This document shows positions 1 to 7,783 of a DNA stretch of 15,492 nt, in pieces. The position numbers were made by a program, and so were the translations under genes. Numbering within the stretch: the first letter of the stretch is position 1; each line of letters starts with the position of its first letter. Source of the DNA: Candidatus Hydrogenedentota bacterium (lineage in GTDB: Bacteria > Hydrogenedentota > Hydrogenedentia > Hydrogenedentiales > GCA-2746185); NCBI GenBank assembly GCA_012965445.1, contig DTSJ01000106.1:1-15492 (forward strand), given 5' to 3'. The notes under the pieces were generated by a model, which did no database searches, was not told the origin of the DNA, and saw nothing but the letters and a program-made list of their open reading frames with translations.

Positions 1-69
1 GATGTCTGCGCAACGCTGATGTTGTGGCGATGTTTGCCATCGTCACGACATCAGCGTTGCGCAGACATC
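1..69. repeat. Near-perfect fold-back hairpin at window edge
   Basis: Bases 1-21 are the exact reverse complement of 49-69. Bases 22-32 pair with 38-48 apart from two G-T wobble positions (27/43 and 23/47), leaving a five-base loop at 33-37. The arm at 38-69 encodes, on the minus strand, the conserved GH51 stretch CLRNADVV followed by MANIA. After MANIA the family normally continues into a Q-x-V-N segment, but here the reading frame runs into the reverse complement of what preceded it. The likeliest reading is a snap-back (polymerase fold-back) or assembly chimera seeded at the weak natural hairpin, so bases 1 to about 22 are probably not genomic sequence. Confidence 0.85.
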
Positions 70-1141
70 CATTGAAGAAACTTGCGGAGAACAGGGCGTC
101 GGCCATCGTATAGGCATCGTTTTCGTCGTGTACGTCCCGAGCCGCTATGTTTGCTTGCGATGTACGTCCAGCCGGTGCAAACGGATGATGCCAGGAGCGA
201 AGATTCCATTCGTCGAAGGCAATATTAATGTGGCGCTTTCCGGACTCTTTTAGAATGCCCTTCATTTCGACTATCTGATTCTCTGGTTTGTGAACCCAAG
301 ACATAGCGGTCAAATAGTCGGATGGTTTCGGGTCGAACCATAAGGCGTCCCAGTATCCGTGAATGGATACGTAGTTCAGCCACTGCCCGGCGACATCCAG
401 CGTTGGCATTGCCCAGGTGGAGTCATTCAGTACAGGTGCAAAAAGGCGAATCGATGGATCCGCCGCGAGCATGAGCTGGCCGCCTTCACGTACCAACAAA
501 GGCCACTCTTCTTTTGTGCGCGTTACGGGCTCGTGATCGCCCCAGTTTTCATTTCCAATAGACCAGTACTTGACGTTGTAGGGTTCCTCGAAACCATTCG
601 CCTTTCGTAAAGCGGCCCATTTCCCGACGGTCTGATTGCAGTATTCAACCCAGTCGCTCATTTCTTCAAGTGTGCCGGTCCCTGCGTTTACGCAAATGTA
701 GGGTTCGGCACCTATCTCTCGACACCACTGAACAAATTCGTCTGTACCAAAGGTGTTCGGGTCTTCGACTTTCCATGCCTTGTCGAATGCGGGAGTACGT
801 TCCGGCCCTACGGCGTCTAGCCAATGATACGAACTAGCAAAGCAGCCGCCCGGCCACCGCACGATGGGCATCTTCAATTCTTTCAGCGCATCAATTACGT
901 CAAGACGAAATCCTCGCTCGTCCGATAGAGGAGAACCTGGTTCGAAGATTCCGCCATATATCTGGCGATGAAAATGTTCGATGAATCCACCGAAAATCAT
1001 GGGGTCGTAGGTGATCGGTTTCACGTCGATGTCAATTTCAATCGTCGCTCGAACATTCTGCGCGGATGTCATTAATTGGACTCCGAGTACCGTAATCAGT
1101 GTGGCACTACAAACTATTCTACGCAGAGTGCTTCTATACAT
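1..1141 (-). CDS. GH51 alpha-L-arabinofuranosidase, exported, 3' end missing
   Basis: The frame is open from ATG at 1141 to the window edge, about 380 codons. It starts with a signal peptide (MYRSTLRRIVC..., hydrophobic core, probable cleavage after MTSA near residue 27), so the enzyme is exported. Family marks include FGGFIEH, IVRWPGGCF, YWSIGNEN with the acid/base Glu198, INIAFDEWN with the nucleophile Glu311, and FFNGCLRNADVVTMANIA. The 113-residue spacing of the two glutamates suits GH51 retaining arabinofuranosidases, which release terminal arabinose from arabinan or arabinoxylan. An AGAGGA Shine-Dalgarno (SD) sequence lies about eight bases upstream of the start. The C-terminal beta domain is absent because the sequence folds back on itself at 1-69; the last ~8 codons are artefactual. 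Family assignment is strong; substrate is inferred. Confidence 0.92.
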   Translation of the reverse strand, partial: MYRSTLRRIVCSATLITVLGVQLMTSAQNVRATIEIDIDVKPITYDPMIFGGFIEHFHRQIYGGIFEPGSPLSDERGFRLDVIDALKELKMPIVRWPGGCFASSYHWLDAVGPERTPAFDKAWKVEDPNTFGTDEFVQWCREIGAEPYICVNAGTGTLEEMSDWVEYCNQTVGKWAALRKANGFEEPYNVKYWSIGNENWGDHEPVTRTKEEWPLLVREGGQLMLAADPSIRLFAPVLNDSTWAMPTLDVAGQWLNYVSIHGYWDALWFDPKPSDYLTAMSWVHKPENQIVEMKGILKESGKRHINIAFDEWNLRSWHHPFAPAGRTSQANIAARDVHDENDAYTMADALFSASFFNGCLRNADVVTMANIATTSALRRH

Positions 1142-1319
1142 GGATTGTTCCTCTCGGAGGTTACTTACGTTGTTGCTCGCTTGCCAATGTTCTTAATGTT
1201 TAAATAAGTTCAACCTACCTCTTCGTACGCTGAACTAGAGAGTATATGCGTTTTTGGGGCAAGACATTTCAATCGTATAATTTACTGCGATTAATTCGTA
1301 TGAAGGTGTTAAGTTGCAA

Positions 1320-1462
1320 AAAGTGTAGTACTACACCTTGATAATTGCACACTAGAGCAATGTGAGTTTACCGAAATCTTCGTAACGGCGTTGATGGCAC
1401 GGGCTTGCATCGTATCAATTCGGGTCAGATGAACCCTCGACTCCTTGGTTTTCTGCCAAGAC
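1320..1462 (+). repeat. Dispersed repeat R1, copy 1
   Basis: It shares with 5835-5979 an identical 15-base start, AAAGTGTAGTACTAC, which contains the 10-base palindrome GTAGTACTAC. It also shares a similar following stretch and a similar end of the form ACCCTC-A-TCCTTG-TTTTC-G-CCAAGAC. The ends are 135 bases apart here and 137 in the other copy, while the middles have diverged. The CTTGG/CCAAG pair near the end can form a small hairpin. No coding capacity is apparent. Confidence 0.5.
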
Positions 1463-1528
1463 GTCAAGCCACACAATTTCTTGTTTCTCAATTGGTTTCA
1501 CCGATAAGATATTGCCTTCTTGGGTTGT

Positions 1529-1589
<61 letters not shown>

Positions 1590-1590
1590 T

Positions 1591-1668
1591 CGAGATTCAC
1601 CGCTCACAAACGTATATACTCTTTATTCACAGGGTACAAAGAGTTCGGCTGAGTTTTTTGACCATACG
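1591..1668 (+). repeat. Dispersed repeat R2, copy 1
   Basis: This 78-base stretch aligns without gaps to 10568-10645 at roughly 80% identity. The best-kept parts are CGAGATT, GTATATACT, CAAAGAGTT and the end TTTTTGACC-N-TACG. The end alone recurs at 10419-10448. It begins four bases after the tRNA-Pro fragment and ends four bases before the stop of the three-unit protein gene. Function is unknown. Confidence 0.65.
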
Positions 1669-1671
1669 GGA

Positions 1672-2664
1672 CTAGTCAACGGTCCTTTTTGCGGTGAAGG
1701 CAACTTCACCGCTCTGGCCTCCGGCATCGAATTCGATTACGCCGGTGGCGTTGTCACCGTCGGAAGTACCGCTGAATTCCGACGTGAGGCCGATTTCAGG
1801 AACATTAACTGTGAAACTGAACGACCCCGTGTCGTCGACTGTAAAGTCCTCAAGATTCACGTCAATGCCATCGGCATGGTAGGTGCCGCTATATTGACCA
1901 TCGATCTCGCTAAGCATCATTCGGTCGGTACGCTCACTGCCATCAGGCAACGACAGAGTGAGGATCCACTCGTCCCCCGCCGGGTCACGCGTACCTGCCC
2001 AGGGAAATTCGCCGAACTGGTCGAGATTCACTGTGCCGGTAACTTCATCACCGCTAATTACTCCCGAAAACCGGATGTTGAGGAGTTGCCCGTCCGCGTC
2101 CAATTCAAATTCCCATGACAAGGTGTTTCCGTCGAGCTTGCCGTTCTTCACTTCATACGAAACGTCGCCCATCTTGTAGGTGCCGCCAACCTCACCGTCT
2201 GCGGACCTGATAGTGAGTACGTCCTTGATGGTCCCTCCGGTAGTCGGGTCGTCATGCTCCCATCGCCAGGTCCCTAGAGCGTTGGCCACGGCATCGCGTT
2301 TCGCCTCCCACGGAAATTCACCGAAATCGCCAAACTTAATCGTACCGGTGACATCGTCGCCGCTGATTGTTCCTGTCCAGGCGAGGTTGAGATTCCCATC
2401 AGGGGTATCGATATTCAATTCAAAATGAAGCGTATCGCCGTCGATGGAGGCATTTTCGACAGGCAATTCTGCATCCGGAGTCATATACGTACCGCTTACT
2501 GTATTGTTTTCGACGGTGATATCGAGGACATCGGGGACCATCTCCCCCGAACCTTCCAGGTCCTCATGCTCCCAGCGCCACGTGCCGGAAGGATCCGCTG
2601 CGTAAGACGTGCCGACCCAAGAACACAACAACAATAGGCCGAACGCATAAAGATGAATTTTCAT
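1672..2664 (-). CDS. Exported protein of three homologous ~97-residue units
   Basis: A 330-residue protein with a clear signal peptide (MKIHLYAFGLLLLCSWVGTSYA, cleavage before ADPSG). The mature part is three tandem units: residues about 27-124 (begins GTWRWEHED, ends FPWEAKRD), 131-227 (begins GTWRWEHDD, ends FPWAGTRD) and a more diverged 233-330 (WILTLSLPDG to VAFTAKRTVD). Each unit carries a central V-x-GTY-like turn and a GxISGDxVTGxI-like strand pair, suggesting a small all-beta barrel or lipocalin-like fold. The protein is very acidic and has no obvious catalytic residues. The start is fixed by a full AGGAGGT SD sequence six bases upstream. I do not recognise a named family; an extracellular binding or structural role is only a guess. 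Confidence 0.9.
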   Translation of the reverse strand: MKIHLYAFGLLLLCSWVGTSYAADPSGTWRWEHEDLEGSGEMVPDVLDITVENNTVSGTYMTPDAELPVENASIDGDTLHFELNIDTPDGNLNLAWTGTISGDDVTGTIKFGDFGEFPWEAKRDAVANALGTWRWEHDDPTTGGTIKDVLTIRSADGEVGGTYKMGDVSYEVKNGKLDGNTLSWEFELDADGQLLNIRFSGVISGDEVTGTVNLDQFGEFPWAGTRDPAGDEWILTLSLPDGSERTDRMMLSEIDGQYSGTYHADGIDVNLEDFTVDDTGSFSFTVNVPEIGLTSEFSGTSDGDNATGVIEFDAGGQSGEVAFTAKRTVD

Positions 2665-2857
2665 TTTGATACCTCCTGAATGCGATAGTTGAGAGTCTAC
2701 CGACTATAGTATTGGACCAGAAATCGACAAATACAGTCTCAGATACTACCACGTATGGGGGAAAGGTGCAATCATTCTCCTTTCCCGTTGGCCATTGCGA
2801 AATTATTGGCGTGCCGGTCGGCGAACGAATAAATGCGAACGACAGCAATATTATCGC

Positions 2858-3682
2858 TTAGGGAACAGCATCGATTGGGAAAGCAATTTCTGCCCAAATG
2901 GGCTTGTGATCTGAGAGGGGTTTCTCCAGTTCAATAATGCTGCCGTCGGTTGTCTTCCCACTGGATGCTGTATTGTAGAAGATATGATCGATGACCCCTC
3001 CGTTGTACTCCGGCTTCAACGCGTTATAGGTGTTAAGCTGCGTGACGTTGAGATCAAGATCTTTCCATGTGATTCTCATACCAGTGTCAAGTACCGCGTC
3101 TATGGCCGGATCGCTCGGCTGATTGTTGAAGTCTCCCACCACGATAAACCGTTTTGACTTCTCTTTGGACAGAACATTCTTTACCAGTTGGTCTGCGTGC
3201 CCGATCTTTCCGTCAGAAGACGAGATATGAAGCGAATAGAAGGCGATGGTAATTCCACGAAGGGTTGTCACCGCGCGGACTGCGGACGCGGGATTCCATG
3301 ACTTTCCGCCATTTAAGGAGTATTCCTGAGTCGCTTTCAGCGGTGTCCTGCTGAGAATTGTCTTGTACTTGTCTTTGTGGTGGGCTGAGGAAATTTCTCC
3401 GACGTAGGTGTGTTTCATGCCTAGTATTTTGCCGACTCGGTTTGTCCAATCACCGCCTGGAGCTTCACAGAAACCGATAATATCCAGGCGATAGGGCTTG
3501 AACATCTCTCCGATTTCTTCTGGAGATGCATTCTTGCCAAACTCCACGTTGTAGGATGCGACGCGAACATGAACAGTCTCTTCCGCCGCTTGAGCGACGT
3601 GGTGATCACCCAACGTGCATAGGATCGTCAAGATAGGAATAAATAATTTGGCTAAAGCGACCATTTTGTCTATTTTTTTCAT
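2858..3682 (-). CDS. Exported endonuclease/exonuclease/phosphatase-fold hydrolase
   Basis: A 274-residue protein with an N-terminal signal-like segment (residues 7-32, ending VAQAA). All metal and catalytic landmarks of the EEP superfamily are in order: SYNVEFG (Asn45), GFCEAPGG (Glu73), ILSRTPL (112), YSLHIS (His152), VVGDFNNQPSD (Asp184, Asn186), VIDHIFYN (Asp232, His233) and LSDHKPIW (Asp258, His259). It should be an active Mg2+-dependent phosphodiesterase or phosphatase in the periplasm or outside the cell. Substrate (nucleic acid, phospholipid or phosphosugar) cannot be told. No strong SD sequence precedes the chosen ATG; Met7 is an alternative start. It lies 193 bases upstream of the three-unit protein gene on the same strand, so shared transcription is possible but unproven. 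Confidence 0.9.
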   Translation of the reverse strand: MKKIDKMVALAKLFIPILTILCTLGDHHVAQAAEETVHVRVASYNVEFGKNASPEEIGEMFKPYRLDIIGFCEAPGGDWTNRVGKILGMKHTYVGEISSAHHKDKYKTILSRTPLKATQEYSLNGGKSWNPASAVRAVTTLRGITIAFYSLHISSSDGKIGHADQLVKNVLSKEKSKRFIVVGDFNNQPSDPAIDAVLDTGMRITWKDLDLNVTQLNTYNALKPEYNGGVIDHIFYNTASSGKTTDGSIIELEKPLSDHKPIWAEIAFPIDAVP

Positions 3683-3855
3683 GGCGTAGTTTAGTGTGAG
3701 ATGTTAAAACGTTTTGCAGGGCTTCAATCATCATACTCTGACGATACCATGCATTGAAAATAACATTAATGGATGAATCTTGCAACCGAATACGATACCT
3801 TGGTATTGAACCAAGACCTCGAGGCGCCAAACAATCTCGGGATAGCATTACGCCA

Positions 3856-4650
3856 TCACTTGCCAATGAATTTTGGATCGCGCTTCTCGAAAAACGCTTT
3901 GCGCGCTTCTTTCGCGTCATCGCTCGCAAAAGCGATGTGAATATTTGCCACCTCGTATCGAAGCTGCTGTTCCATATCGGTAGATTCCAGGGCCTTGACC
4001 ATACCTCGCTTAAGCAAGCGAAATGTGATAGGAGACCAACTGCACAGTTCCTGGCAATATTCAGCCAACCGTGTCTCAAGCTGATCGTCGTCAACGACTT
4101 CTCCTGCCATACCCTTGGTCACGGCTTCCTCGCCCTGAACCATTTGATTTTCGAGCATGAAGCGCATTGCGGACTCATACCCCATGAGTTGAGGCAACGT
4201 AATCGTCAGCCCGGCATCCGGCGATCCTCCAATACGTGTGTACCCTGCCATAAGCTTGGCGCCACGCGAAATAATTCGCACATCGGTCGCCATCGCAAGA
4301 CCCAGCCCAGCACCGACAGCAACGCCGTTAATTCCACCGACGACTGGTTTATCGCAACGCTTACGAATCGCCAACAGAAATTGTCCTACCCAACCGATAT
4401 CATCGAGCTGACGACTCTGCGGCGTCAACGGCGAGGCATCTTCCGATCCAGAAAGGTCAAGCCCCGCGCAAAACGCGTCGCCCGATCCGGTTAAGGCGAT
4501 AACCCATACGTTGTCGTCCGACGCTGCCTCGTCAATAGCACCGATCACGCCCCATGCCAATTCACTGGACAACGCGTTCTTTTTTTCGGGCCGATTCAGT
4601 CGAATCGTACGTACGTGTCCGTCATCCTTAATCTCGATCACATTACTCAT
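3856..4650 (-). CDS. Crotonase-superfamily protein lacking hydratase glutamates
   Basis: A 264-residue, full-length enoyl-CoA hydratase/isomerase-fold protein. The CoA and oxyanion-hole motifs are present: NRPEKKNALS (19-28), GDAFCAGLDLSG (57-68) and INGVAVGAGLGLAMATDVRI (107-126). Aligned to rat mitochondrial hydratase, Glu144 falls on Gly117 and Glu164 on Tyr137, so classical hydration is unlikely. An Asp in SPDAG (Asp145) sits where several family isomerases keep a catalytic Asp, which makes an isomerase, hydrolase or other acyl-CoA role more plausible. The start has GGAGAG five bases upstream. The gene diverges from the VOC gene at 4779 across about 130 bases, so the two may share regulation. 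Any automatic label of enoyl-CoA hydratase should be treated with caution. Confidence 0.9.
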   Translation of the reverse strand: MSNVIEIKDDGHVRTIRLNRPEKKNALSSELAWGVIGAIDEAASDDNVWVIALTGSGDAFCAGLDLSGSEDASPLTPQSRQLDDIGWVGQFLLAIRKRCDKPVVGGINGVAVGAGLGLAMATDVRIISRGAKLMAGYTRIGGSPDAGLTITLPQLMGYESAMRFMLENQMVQGEEAVTKGMAGEVVDDDQLETRLAEYCQELCSWSPITFRLLKRGMVKALESTDMEQQLRYEVANIHIAFASDDAKEARKAFFEKRDPKFIGK

Positions 4651-4778
4651 TCAAACTCTCCAATTTTGTCTATCGCTAGATATTCTTTGTATACGGAAGA
4701 TGTGATATGTTGTTATCGCTCAATTCATGTTAAGTCCTTCAGTATTATACGAAACTCAACACTGTCGAGGAAATGTCA

Positions 4779-5645
4779 ATGTTAAAAACGATAGATCACA
4801 TCCAGCTGGCTACGCCCAACGCGAGAGAGACCGCAGTCGGTTGGCAAAAGTTTATTGGGGCTGAATTTCTGGATGAGGGTCGGGTCAATGCTCTTGGGGC
4901 AAAACGAATCCGGTTTCGGATCGGTACGAGCGTAGTAGAGTTTCTGGAACCCGATGGGCCGGGGCCGGTCGAAAAAGCGATTAAGTCAAGAGGGCGCGCG
5001 CATTTGTTTGCAGCAGGCATCACGTCGGACAAGTTCGATGACGTTATTGACCGACTCGAAAAAAAGGGCGTGAACGCAGTAGTGGATCAAGGCCAAGCAT
5101 TTTTTGATGCCTCCGACTTTATTGGTGCGCAGGGGCGCATGGTGTTGTCGTCATATGAAGAACGTCCTGCCGTGGGCAATGCAGAATATTTCTATGAGGC
5201 GACGCTGCTGACCGAAGACACGTCTGGGGTTGTGTCCCGAATTGCTGATCTCTTTGGCTTGGATCAAGGAAATTTCGTTCCTATTGACTCGGAGCATTTC
5301 GAGTACGGCGGGACGCTGACGTTATTCGACTCGAATGAACTACACCGTTTCGAAGTGATCGAGCCGTTTCCAGGCAAACAAACAATGCGACGTTATTTTG
5401 AAAGGACGGGTTCGTGCTACTACATGGCCTTCGTCCAGAGTGATGTGCTCCTAACCATTGAACGCGAAGTTAGCGCTTCGGGCCTGGGCGTGACGATTAA
5501 CCGCCCTGAGGATCGCTCCGGGGATATTTCGCCGGATGAATTGTGGGTGCATCCTCCTGCATTAGGTGGAATGATGCTGGGCATGTCTCGTCCATCGATG
5601 GCGTGGAGATGGTCGGGATATCCGGAACGCGTACGCCAGCTTTAG
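4779..5645 (+). CDS. VOC (glyoxalase-fold) protein, two-module, 288 residues
   Basis: The N-terminal module is a typical vicinal-oxygen-chelate unit: MLKTIDHIQLATPNA (His7), VEFLEP (Glu54) and RAHLFAAGI (His75). The second half (residues about 138-270) looks like a further, diverged pair of beta-alpha-beta-beta-beta units, with EATLLTEDTS, LHRFEVIEP (His189) and a closing LWVHPPALGGMMLG. VOC enzymes use a divalent metal in epimerase, lyase or dioxygenase reactions; which applies here is unclear. An ATG at 4773 is also in frame, but GAGGAA at 4767-4772 lies right against it and is six bases from the ATG at 4779, so 4779 is the better start. The crotonase gene is divergent, hinting at an acyl-CoA pathway such as epimerisation, but this is inference. 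Confidence 0.85.
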   Translation: MLKTIDHIQLATPNARETAVGWQKFIGAEFLDEGRVNALGAKRIRFRIGTSVVEFLEPDGPGPVEKAIKSRGRAHLFAAGITSDKFDDVIDRLEKKGVNAVVDQGQAFFDASDFIGAQGRMVLSSYEERPAVGNAEYFYEATLLTEDTSGVVSRIADLFGLDQGNFVPIDSEHFEYGGTLTLFDSNELHRFEVIEPFPGKQTMRRYFERTGSCYYMAFVQSDVLLTIEREVSASGLGVTINRPEDRSGDISPDELWVHPPALGGMMLGMSRPSMAWRWSGYPERVRQL

Positions 5646-6012
5646 CTATAAGAGACACGCTGACTCACCTTGTTCTTATAAGGAGGATAAATGTGTGATG
5701 CTCGGCTGAAAGTGGATGGTCAATCCAAGATTTTTTTGAGAATCTGTTCGTAGCGTTTCGAAACACCATCATTTTTAGCACACGCTGAATCAGGAACTTA
5801 CAGTGCCTGTTCTCAGAAACTCCGATCGAGCCAGAAAGTGTAGTACTACCCCTCGAATTATGCAGAAGCTAGCCTACTTGAAAGTAGTGAAGTTGTCCAA
5901 AGTGAGATGACAGCACACACTTCTGCGTGCATGGACGATAAATTGTTGGACCCTCAAATCCTTGTTTTCCGGCCAAGACACATCCGTCAATCTTTTCCAC
6001 AAATTTGTGCTA
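5646..6012. other. Intergenic region between convergent genes
   Basis: No gene is supported in these 367 bases. Two bases after the VOC stop codon lies an inverted repeat, TATAAGA (5647-5653) with TCTTATA (5674-5680), with a 20-base loop and no T tract, so it is a poor terminator candidate. The R1 repeat copy 2 follows at 5835-5979. A perfect 12-base palindrome, CACAAATTTGTG, is at 5998-6009 just beyond the stop of the next, minus-strand gene. The frames running from 5907 into the neighbouring gene show no SD sequence and no family signature. Confidence 0.55.
5835..5979 (+). repeat. Dispersed repeat R1, copy 2
   Basis: Partner of 1320-1462. The first 15 bases are identical and the last 30 are closely similar (ACCCTCAAATCCTTG... 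GGCCAAGAC), with nearly the same distance between them. The middle has diverged. This copy lies downstream of both flanking genes, whereas copy 1 lies upstream of a gene, so a shared operator function for the palindrome is unlikely. Confidence 0.5.
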
Positions 6013-6675
6013 CTAGAACCCGAAACCGTCAGGGTTCTGCGCGGTCCACTCGATCAGCCCTCTCGACGATTCGAAAACGATCGCCATACCCTCCGCGCCT
6101 TCGTGCATCGTGACTCCGAGAGGTCTGGGATCGAGAAATTTGAACAGTGGAGACTGACTCGGAACGTCAATTTGTAATACATTGAGCATTCCTACGTTTG
6201 GCGATGCTTCAGATGGGTGAAGGGATTTCAGCCAATCGATGAAAAATGGCACACAGCCTCCGTGTTCATGCCCGCCTATTCCCATCAACTCCCATTTGAG
6301 TCTTGTGCCATCTGGTTGATCGCGTGTCATCGGAATCACTGCGGTGGGAGAAAGACCCGCAGCTCTTGCGCGGTCGGCCACGCCGCCCAAATCATTGACA
6401 CGAATCGCCCAATGAAGTAGTCGGCTCCGCGGCATTTGGGCGAATTGCTCTCCTCTTGTACCCGAGATTGATTGCTTCGGATCGGGCGCAATTATTTCAA
6501 GATATGCACCGTGGCCGAAAGATACCAAGGCGTTTCGCGTGCCCCCGCCGGCGTGTGGACCTCCGTCGATTGGCATCACGCCAGTCTCCGCATGGAAGGC
6601 TTCCATTGCCTCATCGAGATCCGGCGTGGCCAATACGATATGGTCAATTATGTTCATTGGAGACCCTGCAGCCAT
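6013..6675 (-). CDS. Glyoxalase_3-like VOC protein
   Basis: A 220-residue protein: IIDHIVLATPDLDEAMEAF (His12), GGPHAGGGTRNALVSFG (His41), AYLEIIAP (Glu60), LLHWAIRV (His88), PFFIDW (143-148) and HPS (153-155). This order is typical of the Glyoxalase-like domain family PF13468, whose members are mostly uncharacterised metal-dependent enzymes. AAAGG lies seven bases before the ATG at 6675, which supports that start over Met7. It lies 36 bases after the small hydrophobic peptide gene and reads in the same direction, so it is probably the last gene of the operon that begins at 10060. It has no close sequence likeness to the VOC protein at 4779 beyond the fold. Confidence 0.88.
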   Translation of the reverse strand: MAAGSPMNIIDHIVLATPDLDEAMEAFHAETGVMPIDGGPHAGGGTRNALVSFGHGAYLEIIAPDPKQSISGTRGEQFAQMPRSRLLHWAIRVNDLGGVADRARAAGLSPTAVIPMTRDQPDGTRLKWELMGIGGHEHGGCVPFFIDWLKSLHPSEASPNVGMLNVLQIDVPSQSPLFKFLDPRPLGVTMHEGAEGMAIVFESSRGLIEWTAQNPDGFGF

Positions 6676-6711
6676 TTTGCGACCTTTTACAATAGCAAAA
6701 AGTGGACTCGG

Positions 6712-6780
6712 TTAGAGGGTTAGGACCATTATCGTTAGGAAGACGATGAGTACACAGAGGAGAGTGGTTTTGCTTGACAT
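6712..6780 (-). CDS. 22-residue hydrophobic single-helix peptide
   Basis: A short reading frame starts with ATG at 6780-6778, two bases after the stop codon of the AraM-like gene, and ends in TAA at 6712-6714. GAGGA lies about six to seven bases before the ATG, inside the last codons of the upstream gene, an ideal site for coupled translation. The product begins MSSKTTLLCVLIV and continues almost wholly with L, V, I, F, M and T, so it is a single membrane-spanning helix with a tiny polar N-terminus carrying one Lys. It is too short for most gene finders. Position in an operon with a membrane symporter suggests a small membrane accessory peptide. It could instead be a chance frame, but SD sequence, spacing and composition together argue for a real one. 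Confidence 0.62.
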   Translation of the reverse strand: MSSKTTLLCVLIVFLTIMVLTL

Positions 6781-6782
6781 GT

Positions 6783-7778
6783 TTAGTCCTCGTTGATGAA
6801 GTCGAGATTGAGATCAATGATTTTGTCTTCGTTAAGATCGTCCGCGATTCCGTAGGGGAGATCGTGTTTTATGCAGTATTCGGGTAGGGTGCGGAGGATT
6901 TCGCGCGCGGTATCAGCGGGTATTTTGTTGAGGGGTACGTGGCAGTCCCTCATGGCTTTTTCGAGGACTGTGGTGTCCTGGCCTTGAAGTCGTGCGGCGA
7001 TCATAATGCCGGGTCCGACGAGGTCTCCGTGGGGGAGTCCTTTTCCGAGGACTTGTTCGGCGGCATAAGCGAAGTAGTGTTCGCTACCTTCTTCGGGTCG
7101 GGAGTGTCCGATGAAGTTGCAAAGTTGGACTTCCATAGCGAGGCATTCGACGAGACGTTTGAGACCTTCGTCTTCAGCGCGCCCAGCGGAAGGTGCACAT
7201 GCAATTGCGGCGTTGAGGATCGATTCGATCATGTCGTCCACCGCAGGGTCATATTGCATGCTCGCGGGGTTGCGCCCAGATTCGTGCGCGTATTTCCAGT
7301 CGAATCGTCCTGTCGCGATCGATAGCACGTCGGTGATTCCGGCCGAGCGGATTGTGACGGGCGCTTTGCGGATGATATTGAAATCAACGATGACTTCTTC
7401 GGGCGGCTTGGTCTCGATATACTTCACGCATCCCTCGCTTCGATAGCCCGAGGCCCACGTGAGGAATGCGTCGACGGAGATGACAGTCGGTATGCAGGTG
7501 AGGGGGAGACTGCGCTTGACGGCGAGGTATTTTGCGGCGTCGACCGCGAGACCTCCGCCGATCGCGTAGATGGCTTCGCCGGAAATTTGAGGCGTTAGCG
7601 ATTCCCAGTAGTTGATGGTCGCTTCGGTGACTTCAATACGTTTGCCCGGCGTGATACTGATTTTGGATTCGACAGCTTCCCACGTGCCTTTGCTGTAGAG
7701 CACGGTGATGTCACGGGAATCTTCGATTTCGTTTAGCGCGCTGTATTTAATTAGCGGCAGGTTCCAGCATTTTTCCAT
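6783..7778 (-). CDS. AraM/glycerol-1-phosphate dehydrogenase-like enzyme
   Basis: A 331-residue member of the iron-containing alcohol dehydrogenase/dehydroquinate synthase-like superfamily, closest by motif to AraM/EgsA glycerol-1-phosphate dehydrogenases. It has the NAD-binding IGGGLAVDAAKYLA (73-86), CIPTVISVDAF (95-105), GITDVLS with metal ligand candidate Asp150, HSRPEEGSEHYFAY with His234, and LPHGDLVGPG with His250. The metal site is therefore complete. Such enzymes reduce or oxidise a small phosphorylated polyol with NAD(P)(H) in the cytoplasm. The real substrate may differ, since the gene sits with a sugar symporter and a deacetylase. It begins five bases after the symporter's TAG, with only a weak SD sequence, suggesting translational coupling. 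Confidence 0.87.
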   Translation of the reverse strand: MEKCWNLPLIKYSALNEIEDSRDITVLYSKGTWEAVESKISITPGKRIEVTEATINYWESLTPQISGEAIYAIGGGLAVDAAKYLAVKRSLPLTCIPTVISVDAFLTWASGYRSEGCVKYIETKPPEEVIVDFNIIRKAPVTIRSAGITDVLSIATGRFDWKYAHESGRNPASMQYDPAVDDMIESILNAAIACAPSAGRAEDEGLKRLVECLAMEVQLCNFIGHSRPEEGSEHYFAYAAEQVLGKGLPHGDLVGPGIMIAARLQGQDTTVLEKAMRDCHVPLNKIPADTAREILRTLPEYCIKHDLPYGIADDLNEDKIIDLNLDFINED

Positions 7779-7783
7779 GGTAT

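Noticed and set aside
1324..1334. GTAGTACTAC palindrome considered as an operator of the GH51 gene
   Set aside because: It is about 185 bases upstream of the start and recurs at 5840-5849 downstream of both flanking genes, so it goes with repeat R1 rather than with a regulated promoter.
1309..1491. 60-codon minus-strand frame upstream of the GH51 gene
   Set aside because: It coincides with repeat R1, and the matching R1 copy at 5835-5979 does not preserve the frame or protein.
3785..3835. tRNA T-arm-like hairpin on the minus strand (CTTGG-TTCAATA-CCAAG) between the crotonase and EEP genes
   Set aside because: The base after the TTCAAT core does not fit the T-loop rule, no acceptor complement or CCA follows, and the anticodon region is not recognisable; a simple chance hairpin is enough to explain it.
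3754..4494. 246-codon plus-strand frame opposite the crotonase gene
   Set aside because: The minus-strand frame has full crotonase motifs and a good SD sequence; the plus-strand product is basic, without motifs, and is an antisense shadow.
6014..6037. Perfect 7-bp inverted repeat AGAACCC/GGGTTCT at the end of the Glyoxalase_3-like gene, considered as a terminator
   Set aside because: It is mostly within the coding sequence and is not followed by a T tract on the transcribed strand.
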